Under the pieces are notes generated by a model. That model was given only the letters and a program-made list of their open reading frames with translations, was not told where the DNA came from and ran no database searches. Both the position numbers and the translations under genes were made by a program. Shown here in pieces: positions 12,801 to 27,800 of a DNA stretch of 64,000 nucleotides (the stretch's first letter is position 1; the number at the start of each line of letters is the position of its first letter). The stretch comes from Patiria pectinifera (lineage: Eukaryota > Echinodermata > Asteroidea > Valvatida > Asterinidae): positions 12,019,430 to 12,083,429 of the forward strand of contig CM057129.1 in NCBI GenBank assembly GCA_029964075.1, in the 5' to 3' direction.

Positions 12801-15800
12801 ATACATGTACCTATGCATCCCAACCCAGGCTGGACTTGAACCCAGAACCTGCAGAACTCAGCAAGTTCGTGCGAGGACCATTAGTTGACTACTGGTTAAT
12901 TTGTGATGTAACTTAACGCCTGTGCACTGATAGCTCCGCATAAACGCCTCTAGTCAAACCATGACAGTCAAAAGTCATGTTCCTGGCTCTCCGCTGTGCT
13001 TTATGATGCGGATGGCTATTGGTAACCAGCGATGCAACCATTCCAAATGCTCCGGTTCCAAATAGTGGACTAGACTAGTTGAACCATTCTTCGTTCGAAC
13101 AAAGTTAGTCGAACTATTGTCAATACAATTTGCGCCAGAACTTGCTCGTTATTGACAGATTTTGAGTTTGGTGCTCCAGACCACGAGGCCATGGACAGAC
13201 CCGTGTCCATAGCCAGCCAGCTTGTTAACTTTTTTTGTCTTTTTCATTAAATCCGCCTTTTTCTGTTCTGTTTTTTTTCCTTTCTTTTCTGACATGCAGG
13301 CAGCATCCACAAAATTAACGTCTTCGCCAAACCGGGCAAAAGCACCTTGATACTGCGTTGGCAGTTTGAGACCAGCCAGATCAGCGATAAGCGCAACCTG
13401 CTGGGTTTTATCGTCTCGTACAGAAAAGCGTAAGTGCATAGAGCGCCCTCAATGTGGACGGGCTTTGTTATTTAAATTAAGTGACAATGAAAGTAGGAAG
13501 TTTCTGCCCGGAAAAAAAAACCTGCCTTCAGTGTTCTTTGTTAGTTGTCTATTCTAAAAAACCTGCCTTTAGTGTTCTTTGTTCGTTGTCTATTCTAAAA
13601 AACCTGCCTTCAGTGTTCTTTGTTAGTTGTCTATTCTATTTTTTAACGAAATCCTTGGAAATTACCAAAATTTCTATTTTTCTCATTAAAAAAAAACACC
13701 TAGCTCTGGCACATATGTTATCTTAACAATTTAAACGTTACAACGATTTTCGATGCATACCAGTAGGTATTACATATGAGAAAGTACATTGATTTCATGA
13801 CAATTTATTAAAAATAAATTACCGCTTCGTCTCACATTGGCTTTGACCTCCCCGCCCCCTGTGGGCATAGTTAACAACAACCCCCGCCCCTCGTGCATAC
13901 AGTAGGTACTTCAAGGACGGCCTTTAAGTGAACGTGAATATGAATTAATGATGTCGGAGCATGTTTTCGCACTGCTAACTCTCAAAAGTTGAACACACTT
14001 CAACTCCAGCAAATTTCGCAGCGAACGTTTTGTGATGTCAAATTCGCTTCGCAATCGCATGAAGTATGAACGGTTAAGAAACGCATGCTTCTTTCTTTCT
14101 TTTCTTTGGAAAGGCCGTACAAGAATGTGACCATACTGGACGGAGAGGACGCGTGTGGGACAAGTCAATGGCAAACAGTCTATGAGAATCCGGACAAGAC
14201 GGGCACCATGCTGGTAGGCTTGGAACCCTGGACACAGTACGCCATCTTTGTCAGGTCCTACCTGATCTCCAACACGGAGGAAGGAGCCCAAAGCGACATC
14301 AAGTACATAACCACCAAAGAAAAAGGTAGGCGCAGGGTACCAGCCTATGGCACAATAACAGATGTAGTTGCTGTAAGGTAGGCATTGGGTACTAGACAAT
14401 TGCTTGCACAGGGTGTTGCTTCAAACCAAAAAAACCTGCACAAATGACAAATGATACCCTACATTTAACTTGAACTCCAGATACCTCACATTTTTTATCC
14501 ATTCCCTTAAGATTTGGCTTAACGAGAGTTTACTATACATGTACACTTGGAGTGTGTCTTTATTTTCCCTTTGAGAGCCACAAACTATTTATAACTATGA
14601 TATAAAATAGGATTACATACAGATGTAAATGCTATCATCAAGTATAAATGTTTTTTTTTGATGAACAAAAGAAAAAAAAACCATTTTTTGTGCATCGCTC
14701 TGTTGTTCTACAACAAAGCCAGCTATTACAAAGCCTGTTTTTCCAGTGGAGGAGGGGGATGGAGGGCTATATATATGTATATACCAAATGAACGCTTACG
14801 TTGTGGGCTTTCCAACCATGTATATAATTCAATTTCAATGTTTTGCGACATAATACCCTTTTTTTGTGGAGCCGGTCACAAATAAATAGGTGCAATTTTT
14901 TCCTTTGATGAAGGAATTTGACCATATTTTCTTTGCCTTTCCTGTTCTTCCCCGGTAACAGAGCCAGGCCCGCCGTCTGATCTCATGGTGCTAGCCGATT
15001 CCTCCAGCCGACTCATCGTGTCCTGGGGCCTGCCCAAGAAACCCAACAGTAACATCGTGGAGTACCTGGTGCGCTGGCAGAAACAGGAATTGGAAGTCAA
15101 CATGTTCAGCACGCGGGACTTCTGCAGAGAAAGTAAGAGAAAAATGAACGATGTAGGCCAAATAAAAAAAACCTTCTTGTCCAAAGTCTTTGGAAAAAAG
15201 GAGAATGTAGGGGTTTTTTTCGGGTTTTTTTTGGGGCCAATGACGGATCCAAGATGGCAGATGGTCTTTTTTCAAGACATGCACCACTTTCTAGTGAATT
15301 TTTTTTTCCAAGACAGCGTATGATGTTTTTTCCAAATTACCATCACTTTCTAAGACTAGCTTTTTAACCTCAAAATGGCTACTCCTTCGTGTTGGACACA
15401 AATATTAAGGCATAAGATATTTCTGATGGTGAAAATATAAGAAAATATGGCATGTTTTGCTGTTAAATAAAGAGGACATTTAAAAAAAAGATTTCTTTTT
15501 TACAAGTTTTTGGATGATTTTGGGCCCGACCATTTATGCAGGCGGATCTTTTTGCGCATTGTAGTGAGCAAAAACAACTCAAAATAAAAGCGTCTGAAAC
15601 AGACCAAAAGGTTGTGTTTTTTTAATTTATATAAAACATACAAATTAAAAACTTGTTTGGAGAAGAAGAAAATTGTCTGTGTTAAAGAGCACAGTGACAC
15701 CAATTTTAAAAGCATATGGGATCATTGGCGTCTATCATAAAAGTACTTACCAAATTTTATCAAAATGTTTACTCGGATTAAAGATCGTACTGGTGCTAAA

Positions 15801-18800
15801 CACCCCGTGAAATTATGCCATCTGGTTTGCTCGACGAAATCAAGTTTCGTGATCAAACGGTTGTGCAAGGTTCTTTTACTGTTTTCTCGAAAAGTGTAAT
15901 ATCCACCGAGCTCTAACTTCAACAGGCTTTAGAACATTATTCTTTGGATTTTAAGTGGTGTTTGATTATTAGAAACGAACAAAACGCATGAGAAGCAAAT
16001 GTGACCAGTTCCACAAAAAAGGGTATTATGTCACACAAAAAAAGTGAAATTGAGTTATATACATGGCTAGAAGGCCACCAATGTAAGCTTTCTTTTGGTG
16101 TATAATAGAGCTCTGTAGCCCCTCCCCGTTCTGGAGATATGACGTATTTGCATATTAATTACTTCCTTGGAGTTCAAATTACACAACTGAGAAAACAGGC
16201 TTTGAAACACCGGTACAGTGGAGCTGACTTTATTGTAGAACAACAGAATGATGCACACAAAATGGTTGGTTTTTTCACTTTGTTCATCAAAATCAGCATT
16301 TTTGTGAATGAAACCTGAAACTGTAGGTATTAAAGATGTCATTCATGACAAAAGATGAAAAATGGCATTTTGACAAAATGTTCACCTTCTCAATGTTGAG
16401 CGGGCCATTACACGATAATGCTCAGCGCGACTTAATACCCTTTTTTTGTGGAGCCGGTGTAGCATGAATTTAGGTTTTATGACATACGGACTCATGGTGA
16501 CATTGCGCATGCTCATGCATAGATAATTAGGAGAGGGACCGGTCACATGAGAGGGTTTAACCAATAAAAGGGGAAAAGAGTCCCGAGTTTCATAGAGTCC
16601 GATTTTCATATGACACCGGTCACAAGTGATCTTATGTGCCTTTTAATAACAGCCGTTGCTTTTTTGTCTCCGTGGTAGAGCCACCCACTCTGGTATCGGG
16701 GATCATTGTCAAACCGGAGGAGGAAACCACCGATATGAACCAGACATGTCAGCATGGATGCTGCGCCTGCCCCAAGGACAAAGAACAACTCAAGCTTGAG
16801 GAAGAAGAGGCGTTGTTTCAAAAACAATTTGAGAACTTCTTGCACAATCACGTCTTTATTCAGAGGTATGGCTGCAGCATATTGCAATACAGACATCACA
16901 CAATGTCGAAAATTTCAAGTGATTGACACAATAAAATATACACAAATAATTATTTGTAATTTACATGAAGAATGTTGCATACCTGCCAATATTGGTGTTG
17001 TAGGGCACTACATCATCGTTACCCCTGCTCATCACGCCTATGAAAACATTCCAAAGACAATCTCGGCTACCTAGGAAGTGTACAGCTTGATGCTGCCATT
17101 TTGCAATGGCAAACAAAAAATTCAACGCTAGCCATTTTTGCCCTCACAAGAACAACACCCCCCCCAAATAAAAAACAACAATAACAACAACAACAACAAC
17201 AAAACCATTAAATTCACTCACTGGTGGTGTTATGAAAATGATTTCGTCACATGTTTTAATACTACACATTATTTTTTTTTTGTAAAAATATACTGTTATC
17301 TCATTTTCTTGAAACAAGAAGACATTTCCTAAAGAAAGGAAGTTTGGCTGTTATGACACGAACAGTTAACATGTCCGGGAAACAGTTGACACTGATGATT
17401 TATTGTGACTCAGAAAAAAATTCAAAAGTGTCGCAGGTTTCTGTTTTTAGTACATTTTTATTCATTTATTTTATCCTTGCGTTATTTCTTGTGTGCCTTA
17501 GAAAATACGCTCTCTTAGGCATGGATTTAGTTCCAGATTTTTTAAAGAAAAAAAAAGTACATGGCGCAAACTGAACTTGAAACTCACAGCATAATCACAA
17601 AAACAGCAGGACCAAAATTCCACAATAGCTTAACAAGCAATTTAAATATTTTACGATCTTTCACTAAAACAAAAATTACTCATGCTAACAGTCCGATTGT
17701 GAGTTGATGAATATCTCTGAAGCATCATGATGTACTGGTATAACGGTGCATTCAACCTGACAAAATTGATAAAATCTTTCACCAACGCATATTGCCAGAT
17801 GAACTGTAAGCGGATTATCTAGTGAATTTTTTCACTCCATATTTTAGTCTTTTGTGCATCATTTTAATTGCAAATTTGTTTCAGAGAAAGTGATTTAGAA
17901 GTTTTTGAATGAAAATTATCACCAGTGTCATCACACGGCTAGAAACTCTAACTCTCAGATTGCATATGACGAAAAACAAAAATCCCTTAACGCAGCCAAA
18001 ACCAAAACATGCCAGCATCCTATCAGCATTGCTGATCCTCTTTTAAAAAAAAACACACTGACAATATTAATTTCTATGTTGTAGTGGAGTCCTTTTTCCA
18101 AGTCTTACATGTGGGGGATGTTGCAGTTGTTTTCTTTAGTCTACATGTTTGTCACAAAATATGGAATACTTAATTGTTTTTAAGGTTGGTTTCGAATACC
18201 TGGTTACCAAAATCGAAATTGAATAGTGGAGCTCAAACCCAATGTGAAAAAATCCGGATTTATATCCCACCACTACTTTTTAACATACATGTATTGATCC
18301 TGAATGCTACATGACTAATGTGATTATATTAACTCTTTCAGTGCCTGCAAAATTTGAAAAGTTTAACCCTAATTGTGCCCAACTTCGAGCGTTTTTTTTT
18401 TATTGTTCAAAATTCTGTAAAAAAAAAAGGAAATCAGTTTTACTCACTAAATTTGTTGTTGTTGCTCTCTGGTATATCCTTGGTACATTGGAAAGTCAAT
18501 AGTAGTCACGTACATAGTGATACACCCTGAAACACTGTCCTGCACACAGGGGAATTCCGCACTTTTTGCAGAAAATACAAGTGTCAGTGCTGCGCCCTCT
18601 CGCAAGAACTCGAATGAAACAAATAAATACAGGTCGTACCTGAATGAAAATGATATTATTAGAAAGAGCAAGAGCGCCCCCTTGTGATAACATGCTTACT
18701 CTACCTCGTACATGTACGAGGTTTGGCGATTTTAAGTACGAACATTACCGCGTACATGTACGAGGTTTGGCGATTTTGAACTAACAAATATACCTCGTAC

Positions 18801-21800
18801 ATGTACGGCTTTGGCACTGAAAGAGTTAATATACAGATGCTCTTAACTACAGGGTTATTTAACAACTAACTTTCCTGTTTTATATCCCTTTAACAAGCTG
18901 CTTGTTTTTACCCTCGTTTCAAGCCACCATCGCATTATAGTGTCTCCAGCATTCCAGGGAGACCCAATCAAAGTGCTTATTAGAAGACCCAATCAGTTCA
19001 TCGGAATCAAAAAGCAACTTGTAGAAAGAGTCTACATGTAGATCTAAAAACCATTTTCATTTGTAGGCAGATCCATGCTGTTTGCTCGTACGCCTCCATG
19101 AAAAGAAAATACATCGTTGAGGCTTGTTGCCACGGTTTAATGCATCATGTGTTGGCCCCCATCTCATCCATTTGAAAATTGTGTGTGCTAGTCGGTGGAC
19201 CAGTCGTAGAGGCGCCACATTTCATAGTTATGCCTAGTTTACGTAAACATGCTCCGCTTCTAAAAACAAAATCAGAATGGGTGAACTTCTTTGAAAGTCC
19301 GCTCTGTTTTTGTTTCGTCAAATTTCATTCTCCGCATAAAGAGCGTGAACATTGTCATCTTGTTGCATCACTTGCTCAAAAAAAAAACAACTAAAAGTCG
19401 TGGGCTAAAATCATCCTGTCTTGTTAAAAGTCAGAACAATTTTTTTTTTAATTCATCATTGTTTACTTTCCTTCAGTGATTTTAAAATTCTTGATTATGT
19501 AGATCGATTTCTAGTATGCGTTAATTTGGAAGCTTAAAGCAGCATTGTTTAGGGAACTAAAATTTATTTGATTTGTAGATACACGACGCCAAAAGGGTTT
19601 CTATAAATTGCAAAAAGAAAATGCTTTGATCAAAGTAAAGAATTCCTCCTTATCATTTAGCACTTGGTTTGAAGGCTTTTAACGATAGTCTACATAATTG
19701 AATGACTCATGAACATAACATGCATTTATTTTGGGTTGCACATGTTTATTTTTTTTTGGATTGGTCAGCTAATGTCATTGGGTCAAAGGTGGTGGTCAAT
19801 TAATTCATTTCGATTATTTGAAAAACAATTTTTTTCTTTCAGTTGAGGGAGATTTTCATCAGTTCATACCTTTGAATCTTGATTTGGGTCTCATAAGATT
19901 GGTTGCCACGGTTTTGGTTGAAAAGCACAATCCGTAGAATTTCTTGCTTTGAATTCCGCAGTTTATAATCTCGACTTTGCGTTCCGAGTCGAGCTCTGAC
20001 CGCATCCCAAAAACTGACGTACATGTAGGAACGACTGATGCTATTTTAACCCAAAAAAACAAAAATAATTGACTAATCTTCTAATTTGCCTAACCCTAAC
20101 GTCGCCTCTCTCTCTCCCTCTTTTGGGATTTTCCTCCTTTTTTCCCCGCCTTCTTTCCTTCTCCATCCATCCAATGCACCACTTTTCCTTTCTTCCGATT
20201 CCTCACACGACACTTATTAAAGGGATTACGGCCTGTTAAACCGAACGAGCGTCAGGTAAGGTGCCGGTGCCTTGTTTGGTCATGTCTCCGATAAATTGAT
20301 CATTAATTTGCATCCGTATGGCTGTTACCTCGACCAGACTCACTCCCTGTGTTTTATAGCTGGGAATGGTTTAGCAGCACCGCTCGTTTTTTTTACCGCT
20401 TTTTTTTTTTTTTTGGCTTAAATGCTTTGCAGTGTTTAGCTTTAATGTTTGTGTATTTTTTGGCAGGGACGCTTTGCTGAATCACTCATTTGCATAAATT
20501 TGCATAAATGTGCATGTGTTTGCCAAAGGCCACACCCACGCAACACCTGCATGATGTAGATGCACCATGTATATTTATACAGTTTTTCTCCATCAGGAGT
20601 GGAATTGTATATATAGAGATGATATATTACTCAGTGTGCTAAGTGATAATGTTCTCCGGAGTTGGTTCCCTATATAAATGTTCTTGTGTACAGACTTTCA
20701 GAGCCAGAGTTTAAATTAACAGTGAGTTTAATGTAAGCAACAAACACCTGTCTATTACAGTCCCAATTTGTGGTTATAGGCTCATTTGCCCGATATTTTC
20801 TTTGTAATGCATTTTGTCTATTGTTTGCACCTGAAATTAGTGTACACGTACAGTACTAGTGCCTATTATATGTGACTTAAAATATCCTTGTAATTTTGTG
20901 ACTTGATTTCACACGGACTACACACATGATACATGTTGACCATCATCGGAACACTCAGAAAGTTCTCCCCAATCCAGGTTCCAGTATTCCTAACAATGAA
21001 ATTCTTAAGGGCGCAACAGTTCACTTAAATGGACAATGATTCCGACCCCTAATTCAAAAAACAAATTATAATATAAAAACAAAACGCCCTAGATTTATGA
21101 TAATCTTTTGCTTTAAATTCCTAAATGTATTTGAAAGTGCGAACTGTTGCCGTGACAACACAAGTTCGCTTTTGTGTTTGCATGATTTGTGCAGGGTATG
21201 AATCCACCCTCAGGATCAATCACTTTACCCCTTCAGGTCGTGCCATCTTCTGAAATTGACCAACAGTTGGTCTTTTGCTTGTACCCCCCGCCATGCAAAA
21301 AGGGCGCTGGGAAGGGCTGATGCCGCTTTACAGAATCTTGTGAAGGAAAAGGGGACGGCATTATGGGTAACTTAATATCGTGACCTTCGCGTGCAGCTAG
21401 TGCGCTCTACATATGATATAACAGATGCAGCGCGTTTGTGTGCTGCGTGCTACGTCACAGGTCACGCAAAATCTATCCAATGAGAGCTCCAAGACATCAG
21501 CCCTTCCCAGTGTCCTGTTTGCAGGGCGAAGGGTACGGGAGAACAATCGGTCTGTCTTGCCTTGTTCCCTTTCTACCTGAGGTCAAAGTTCAAAGGTCAT
21601 GTGACCACTCCTGGGTCAAGTGACCTCTCCTGGGTCAAGTGACCTCTTGTACTTGTTCCTGATTGCAGCAATTCAACAACAACAAAAACAAAAAAAGAGA
21701 CATTTGAAAGGCTACTTTTTCGTAGCTTGTTATTTGTTTTTTAAAAATCAGTTAATTAACTTTTGTTCTTTTTTAATCAGTTGATTAGTTTTGTTTCTTT

Positions 21801-24800
21801 GGTTTTGGGTCATTCCATATATTTGGGGTCAATTTATTTTTTCATGTTCCTGTTATATCAGATATAGAATTGTTAATTTCCAAGAATGAAAAGCAAAGAA
21901 CCTGCCAAATAAATTTTTAAAAAATAATTTGAAGTCAATTTTAATGATACTTGTATGGCAACTTACACAGGTCTGGTGTAACAGGGACACACGAAATGTC
22001 CCACTTTCGGATCCCACACCATGGAATGACCCTTATAGAAAGCATTCATGACTTTTCACATTACGTTTCGTTTTTTAGTCATGATATCTAACAAATAGAT
22101 GTAACAAATGTGGAGGTGGACATGAAAAATAGTTGGCCATATTATATAGAAGAAAGAATTGACTTTGTCACCAAGCAAATTTTTGAGGATTATGGTTAAT
22201 TTTTTTCATCCTTGTTATCTAAGTTGAACAAAGAAGGAAAAAAGAATAACCAAAAAAAAAAAAGGAGTTCAACTTCAATCTGATGGATTATTTGTTTTTT
22301 GTTATTGTCGGTGTGTGAATTGGGACATCCAAACACAAATTGGGAGAAAAAATTGCTTGGTGACAAACTAAATCAGTTCCAATAGACAATTCGACTCATT
22401 AACTGCATAGTTCACATTTTTGTGTTTTTAATTTTGGGATACCAGTTGAGCATAAACATGAAACCATGCCAGCATTTTTATTTTGGAGCTATAATAGTGA
22501 AAACACATGTAAATAACCATTCACCATTCCGCTTACAGGCAAGCAATACTTGAAGTAAAATTTGGTTTATTTTCCTAATTGATTTTCAAGGAATGTTTGG
22601 GAATGTCTTTTCAGGCCAAGTAAAAAAAAAAAAGTTTCTCGTCCAGGCTTTTTGGAAGAGGCAGCCTTTTTTTCTTTTTCTTTTTACCAAGATGGCAGAT
22701 TTTCCAAGATGGCTGATGGATTCTCCCATTTTCTTGATTTTTTTTGCTGACGCTTTTTGTCCAAAGGAGCCATCACCCTTTCTACCAGATTTTTAACTTT
22801 GCATGTAGCTACAAGTTGGCTGGAAACAAATGGAAAATAACCGAAAAGATATTGCAAAGGTATGATTAAAAAAAAAAGGAACCAAAAAAAACGAAGAGGT
22901 GGGCGGGGAAACAAAAAGTGGGCGGAGACGAGAAACCGTTTTTGTTTTTTTACTTGGCCTTATTTGTGAGATGGGCAAAATGTGTATTGGACTAGACTCA
23001 ATTGTGAATCTGAAAACTCAGTATATCTGGTAGAATTTTTATCTCTTCCATGGGATTTCGTCCCGCATTTTAAGTTGTTTAAATAATTGGTGGTATCCTT
23101 GATGTTGGAGGGCAAATGTTTTGAACGTACAGTCTTAGCCCTGTGAATGTTTGTCAGTTTGCTTGTCCTGTACATATGTACCTCTAGTGACCTTAGTCTG
23201 TGTGTGCAGTGATCTGATACACCGTGCCCTCTGGAGACATGCACACAATAGGGAACAAAATATTGTATACATCTCCACAGGGCAATTTCTATAGATGAAT
23301 ACGTCTCAACAAGGTTTTCACGAAATGGATATATGGATTTTACTCAAAAACTAGGAATTTCCAAGATATGTTAATTCGTCACAAATGATAGAGTTTTAGA
23401 AAAGGGACATTAAGTCCGAATTTCAGCCAAGGAAATTAATTCTGGTTAAAATAAGAGCATTTTGAAACTGTATTTTCAAACTTGAAAACATTTCTATACG
23501 AGAACAAAGACATGTCTCCACAAGGATACAAATTTCAGTATGTGTGTTTGTAATTTTCTTTCATGAAAATTGTTTTTTTTTTTCTGTAGATAAACCTAAA
23601 AAACTATATATGGCTCTGGTTTTTTTAACATGCCCATTTTTGTCAACCAAGAGGGTAAAAATTGAAAATATGTTAACACACTTGAAACATGTAGTTTTAG
23701 CATCAAAACTATTTATATTTATGAGAAATGTAAAAAACTTGTGAAACATCCATGAACATAACAACATTTGTATATTTTACTACGGACTGTTACACATCTC
23801 AAAATGGTGATATTCAACTCATGCTTTACCAACTTCTTTAGCAATGAATGTTAATGTTAAGAGCATGGTTCAGAGATTATTTATGCCAAGTTTTGAGTTT
23901 CTATCACAAAAAATTACAATTTTACATTGCTCGAAAGTCAAATATAGCCAAAAATACTGGGTTTCACCATTTAAAGTTTTTGTTTGGTATGGAAGAATGG
24001 GGTTTTCTTGGGTCAAACTTATTGCATGTAAACCATGGATGATAAAATATAGTTAAATAAAAAAATGTTTCGGACGTTTCGGACGTTACACTTTGTTAAC
24101 ATCTCAACTTGTCTCACATTTTATGGCATTGCTTTGGTATCATTGGCCTGTTAGCTTATTTGCAGGCAGAAAATACACTAACATATTAACATTTATGCAA
24201 TTTCTGTATTCAAATTGCCACAGAAATAGTTTAGCAGTGTGTTCTATTACCTTAAATACGGTATATACAGTAAGGTACATTTGTACATTATGCACTTTTA
24301 TCTGTACTTCAGAACGTTATGTTGCATACATATGAAAATTGCAAAATATGAACTTGATTGCAGTGGTAATCATAAAAAAACCTGAAAACATACTGAACTG
24401 CATTTACTACGGTACAAAAAGACAACATGTCATTTTGTTTAATGTTAACATCAGATCATCAATTTCTACAAACTTTGCTAATGTTTGATCTGTTTGCTTT
24501 GTTATTTTTGGCTCACCCACATCATATACAGTTACAGTATCCCATGTAATAATTGAAAATCAATTTTGGAATGAAACCTGTAGAAAACCACGATATTAAA
24601 GGTAAACTGATGGATTCGTGCTTATTCCACAGTTAGTTTTGTTACATTTTAAGCAATGTAACACCACTATTTGGGCAACGCTGACAAAAGTTCTAACATA
24701 CCAAAAAGAAACTCATATCCAAACTAAAGACCTCTATTTGTACATAATTTTCACCTTTCTCTAAAATACAAAACTTATACATAGGCCCCTAAATACCATT

Positions 24801-27800
24801 CAAGTTTTGCATGTTAAAACAAGTTGTCAAAATTTGTACCAAAATCCATGATTTTATCAAAAATTCCAGGTTATTTAACCAAAATTCACGCTTTGCTTCA
24901 TGTCATCTTGCTGCAACACCAAATCTTGTTGTCTCCTTTAATTTGATACCACACTTATTGTTGTTAACTTTCTAAAGATATAACAAATTTCATGTTTTTT
25001 TTAATTTGTCCACCTTTTCATGGAATTTGCCTTTCAAGTTCTTTGAGCACTGCATATGTAATTTTAAATCAAAGATTGAAATACTAGTACTGACCAATTA
25101 GTGCAAATTATTACACCTACTTGTAAGCTGTATTCATTGAGGGAATGTAATATTTTACCTTAAAAGTCTCATTTTTGTTTGTTTCGGATGTTACATTATA
25201 CATGTTAACAAACTGAACATGTCCATCAAAATAGAATGGTAAAAGTACAAAGTACATAGTCTCCCACCATACAGTACATGTGGAACTGGAATAATCCATT
25301 TTGTTAATAGAGGTGACCAGCATGCATGTAGAAAGTTAAAATCTAGATCTAAATTCGGTGTACTATAGTGTAAAATTGCCATACAGGAATTGAGAAATAG
25401 ACTTTACTTATATTGTATAAGTTGGAATTACCTTCATAGAAGCAAGACCAGATAAAATATGAAAACAAAACACAACAGGGGGACTTAAAATGTTGAAATC
25501 TATTTTTCAATGTAAGAGTTTTCCCTCATTTGAACTTGTCTGACGTTAAAAATGTTTGTTAACCATATGCTGTAGACAACAATACCCCAGAAAGTATTAT
25601 TTATAGGGCTCAAGAATTCTGATGAGTAGTTGTGGTTGACATTGTTTTAGTTAAGTAACAGTTAGGTTATTTTTGAACAATCCACCAATGCCATGCATCA
25701 CATACAGTGTCTTTAAACATTTCATTGTTACCAATTTAATATAGTAGAAAGCTTAGAAAGTTAACAGTAAATTTGGATTTTGGCATCAAATGCATATTAT
25801 AATTACTTTTAAAACTGAATGAAATGGTTCAAATATTTTTCTTGACAAGATAAAACAATGAAAGAATCATAAAATATTGATATAATCAAAATGCATGACA
25901 AATGGCAATTTTGTGTTAACAGTACAACTGTGTAACGTCCAAGCAATTTCTTGTGCTACGAGAAATTTGTTGGATATCAAAGATCTAATTTATGTATAGA
26001 TTTGTTTTAAAACTAACAGTGGTTTATTTCATGATGATTGATTCACTTCAGGTACCCTCTACTTTGAGTTATTAGCTGAGAAACGGTATTTTTGTTTTGT
26101 TTTCGATGTTACAACTGTTAACGGAAAATTTGTTTTGCTGATATAATGGTAATGTAATTAGATACTGCATTAATTTATGGAGCTTCCTCCAAAATGAAAT
26201 AATAAATAGGTTCTGCAATTCCTTTTTTTTCTGAGACTCCAAAATTAAAATTGTTTCGGACGTTACAAAACTGTTTACGGAAAATGAGATAACTTTTTCC
26301 TTTGATAAAAAAAGTTTTAAACAACATCACTGCAATAAAATAATGTTACTTTCTTTTTAGGCATTGAAATGGGGTAACCAGAAAGTGTATTTTAATACTG
26401 ATATCATATAATTTAATTGTAGTCCTAGTGTGTCAAATGAGGGGTAAGATTGTTTACGGAAGATGTAACGTCCGAAACACCATTTTCAATTGCACCATTC
26501 CATGAAAATAATCAAGACAGTTCCGATTAATGTTCGCTTTCTTAAAGTTCCACTCATACTTATTCATTATATATAGGAAAGAAAATTATTATTTCTGATT
26601 TTAATTTTTTTCCAACCAAAACGAAATTGTCTCTTGTTTTGGTTGACAAATAACATTTGGCTGTTCAGCAACAGGATTTTCATTAAGCTATGGGAGATCA
26701 ATCTAGGTCTATGCTACAAAAAAAAAAGAAAACTGATTTCCAGCTCTGTATCTTTACAAAATTTGAGGCTCTCAAAGTGCCATTAAGCTTTTTGGTATAT
26801 GTTAAAAAAACCAGAGCCATATCCTGGAGGGAGTGGAATTTTGTACATTTTCATGATGTGATTGCCAGTCATTTTTGAATCCCAAACTTTTAACCCCTTT
26901 TTACCCGTGATGGTATTTTTTTCTTCAAACTTCAGACTCTTTTGTTACTTTTTTGATAACGAAACTAGTTTTGGGGTAAAAGATTGTGATGTGAAACGTG
27001 AACAACTGAACTGAAAATTATTTAAAAAAAAACGTGTTTTTCTTTACTGTTTATAAATAAATCTTCACAGATGTACTTAGCGTTGGTTCTTAGCATGCAA
27101 AGTTGTCAGAAGTTTGTTATTGCACAGTTTGGAGCTGAAAGGGGGCACGGATTCTACCTCCCTCATTTTTGACAAGCGCAACCCCAAAATAATGGGTCTC
27201 GTTTTATTATTTTATTCTTTTGAGCACGCAAGAGTTTCAAAACTTGCTTGGGCCTTGAGAAAATATCTTGAACTGATATTATCTGTATGGTCTCTGTGAT
27301 TGCTGTATCGTGGTCTGTTTTGTGTTTTGATTTTGTTTTTCTGTTTACTGAATGTGACAAAAAATATCTTGCACCGCTAGTCTTTTTCTTGTGGAGTTGA
27401 CACTATAGTACTGCACAACGGCACGCTGTGAGTTGACTGTAGTAGCAGGGTGTTTGTTTAATTTCTAGCTGTACATAGTGTGTAGGAAAAAGTACATGTA
27501 GGAACAAGTGTAGGTTGAACTACAGTGAGTGTTGGGAAGAAATAGTTTGCAATCAAACGGAGTAAGTTTTTTCTTTATTGATGGATATTAATAGAGACAT
27601 TTTTGGTGCAGGTTTGCCTACTTGCGTGCTAGGCTAGTGTAAACGAAGTTGTTGTTTGCATTACCATGTTGGATGTAAATATGGCCTCCATTGACATATT
27701 AATCCATTTTTTTTCTCAAAGCATTGCTTTTGTTAACTCGCTTCATTCTTCATTATTTCTCCCAAATCCATTTTTCCTGGATTTTCTGTGCCCCTCCCCC

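Larger units (their letters stand above)
12043..13299. other. InR intron with one MITE and one SINE-like piece
   Basis: It holds the inverted-repeat element at 12453-12671 and the tRNA-derived SINE-like sequence at about 12715-12900. I saw nothing recognisable in the rest. Confidence 0.7.
15133..16678. other. InR intron; holds an interrupted MITE
   Basis: The left part (15155-15720) is A/T-tract rich, including a GGCCAAATAAAAAAAA start similar to the element at 22613-22960, but I could not place its right end. The right part holds the interrupted MITE at 16000-16624. Confidence 0.6.

Noticed and set aside
13911-14399. 162-codon frame on the - strand
   Set aside because: It is antisense to InR exon 14114-14325, whose sense frame matches the receptor.
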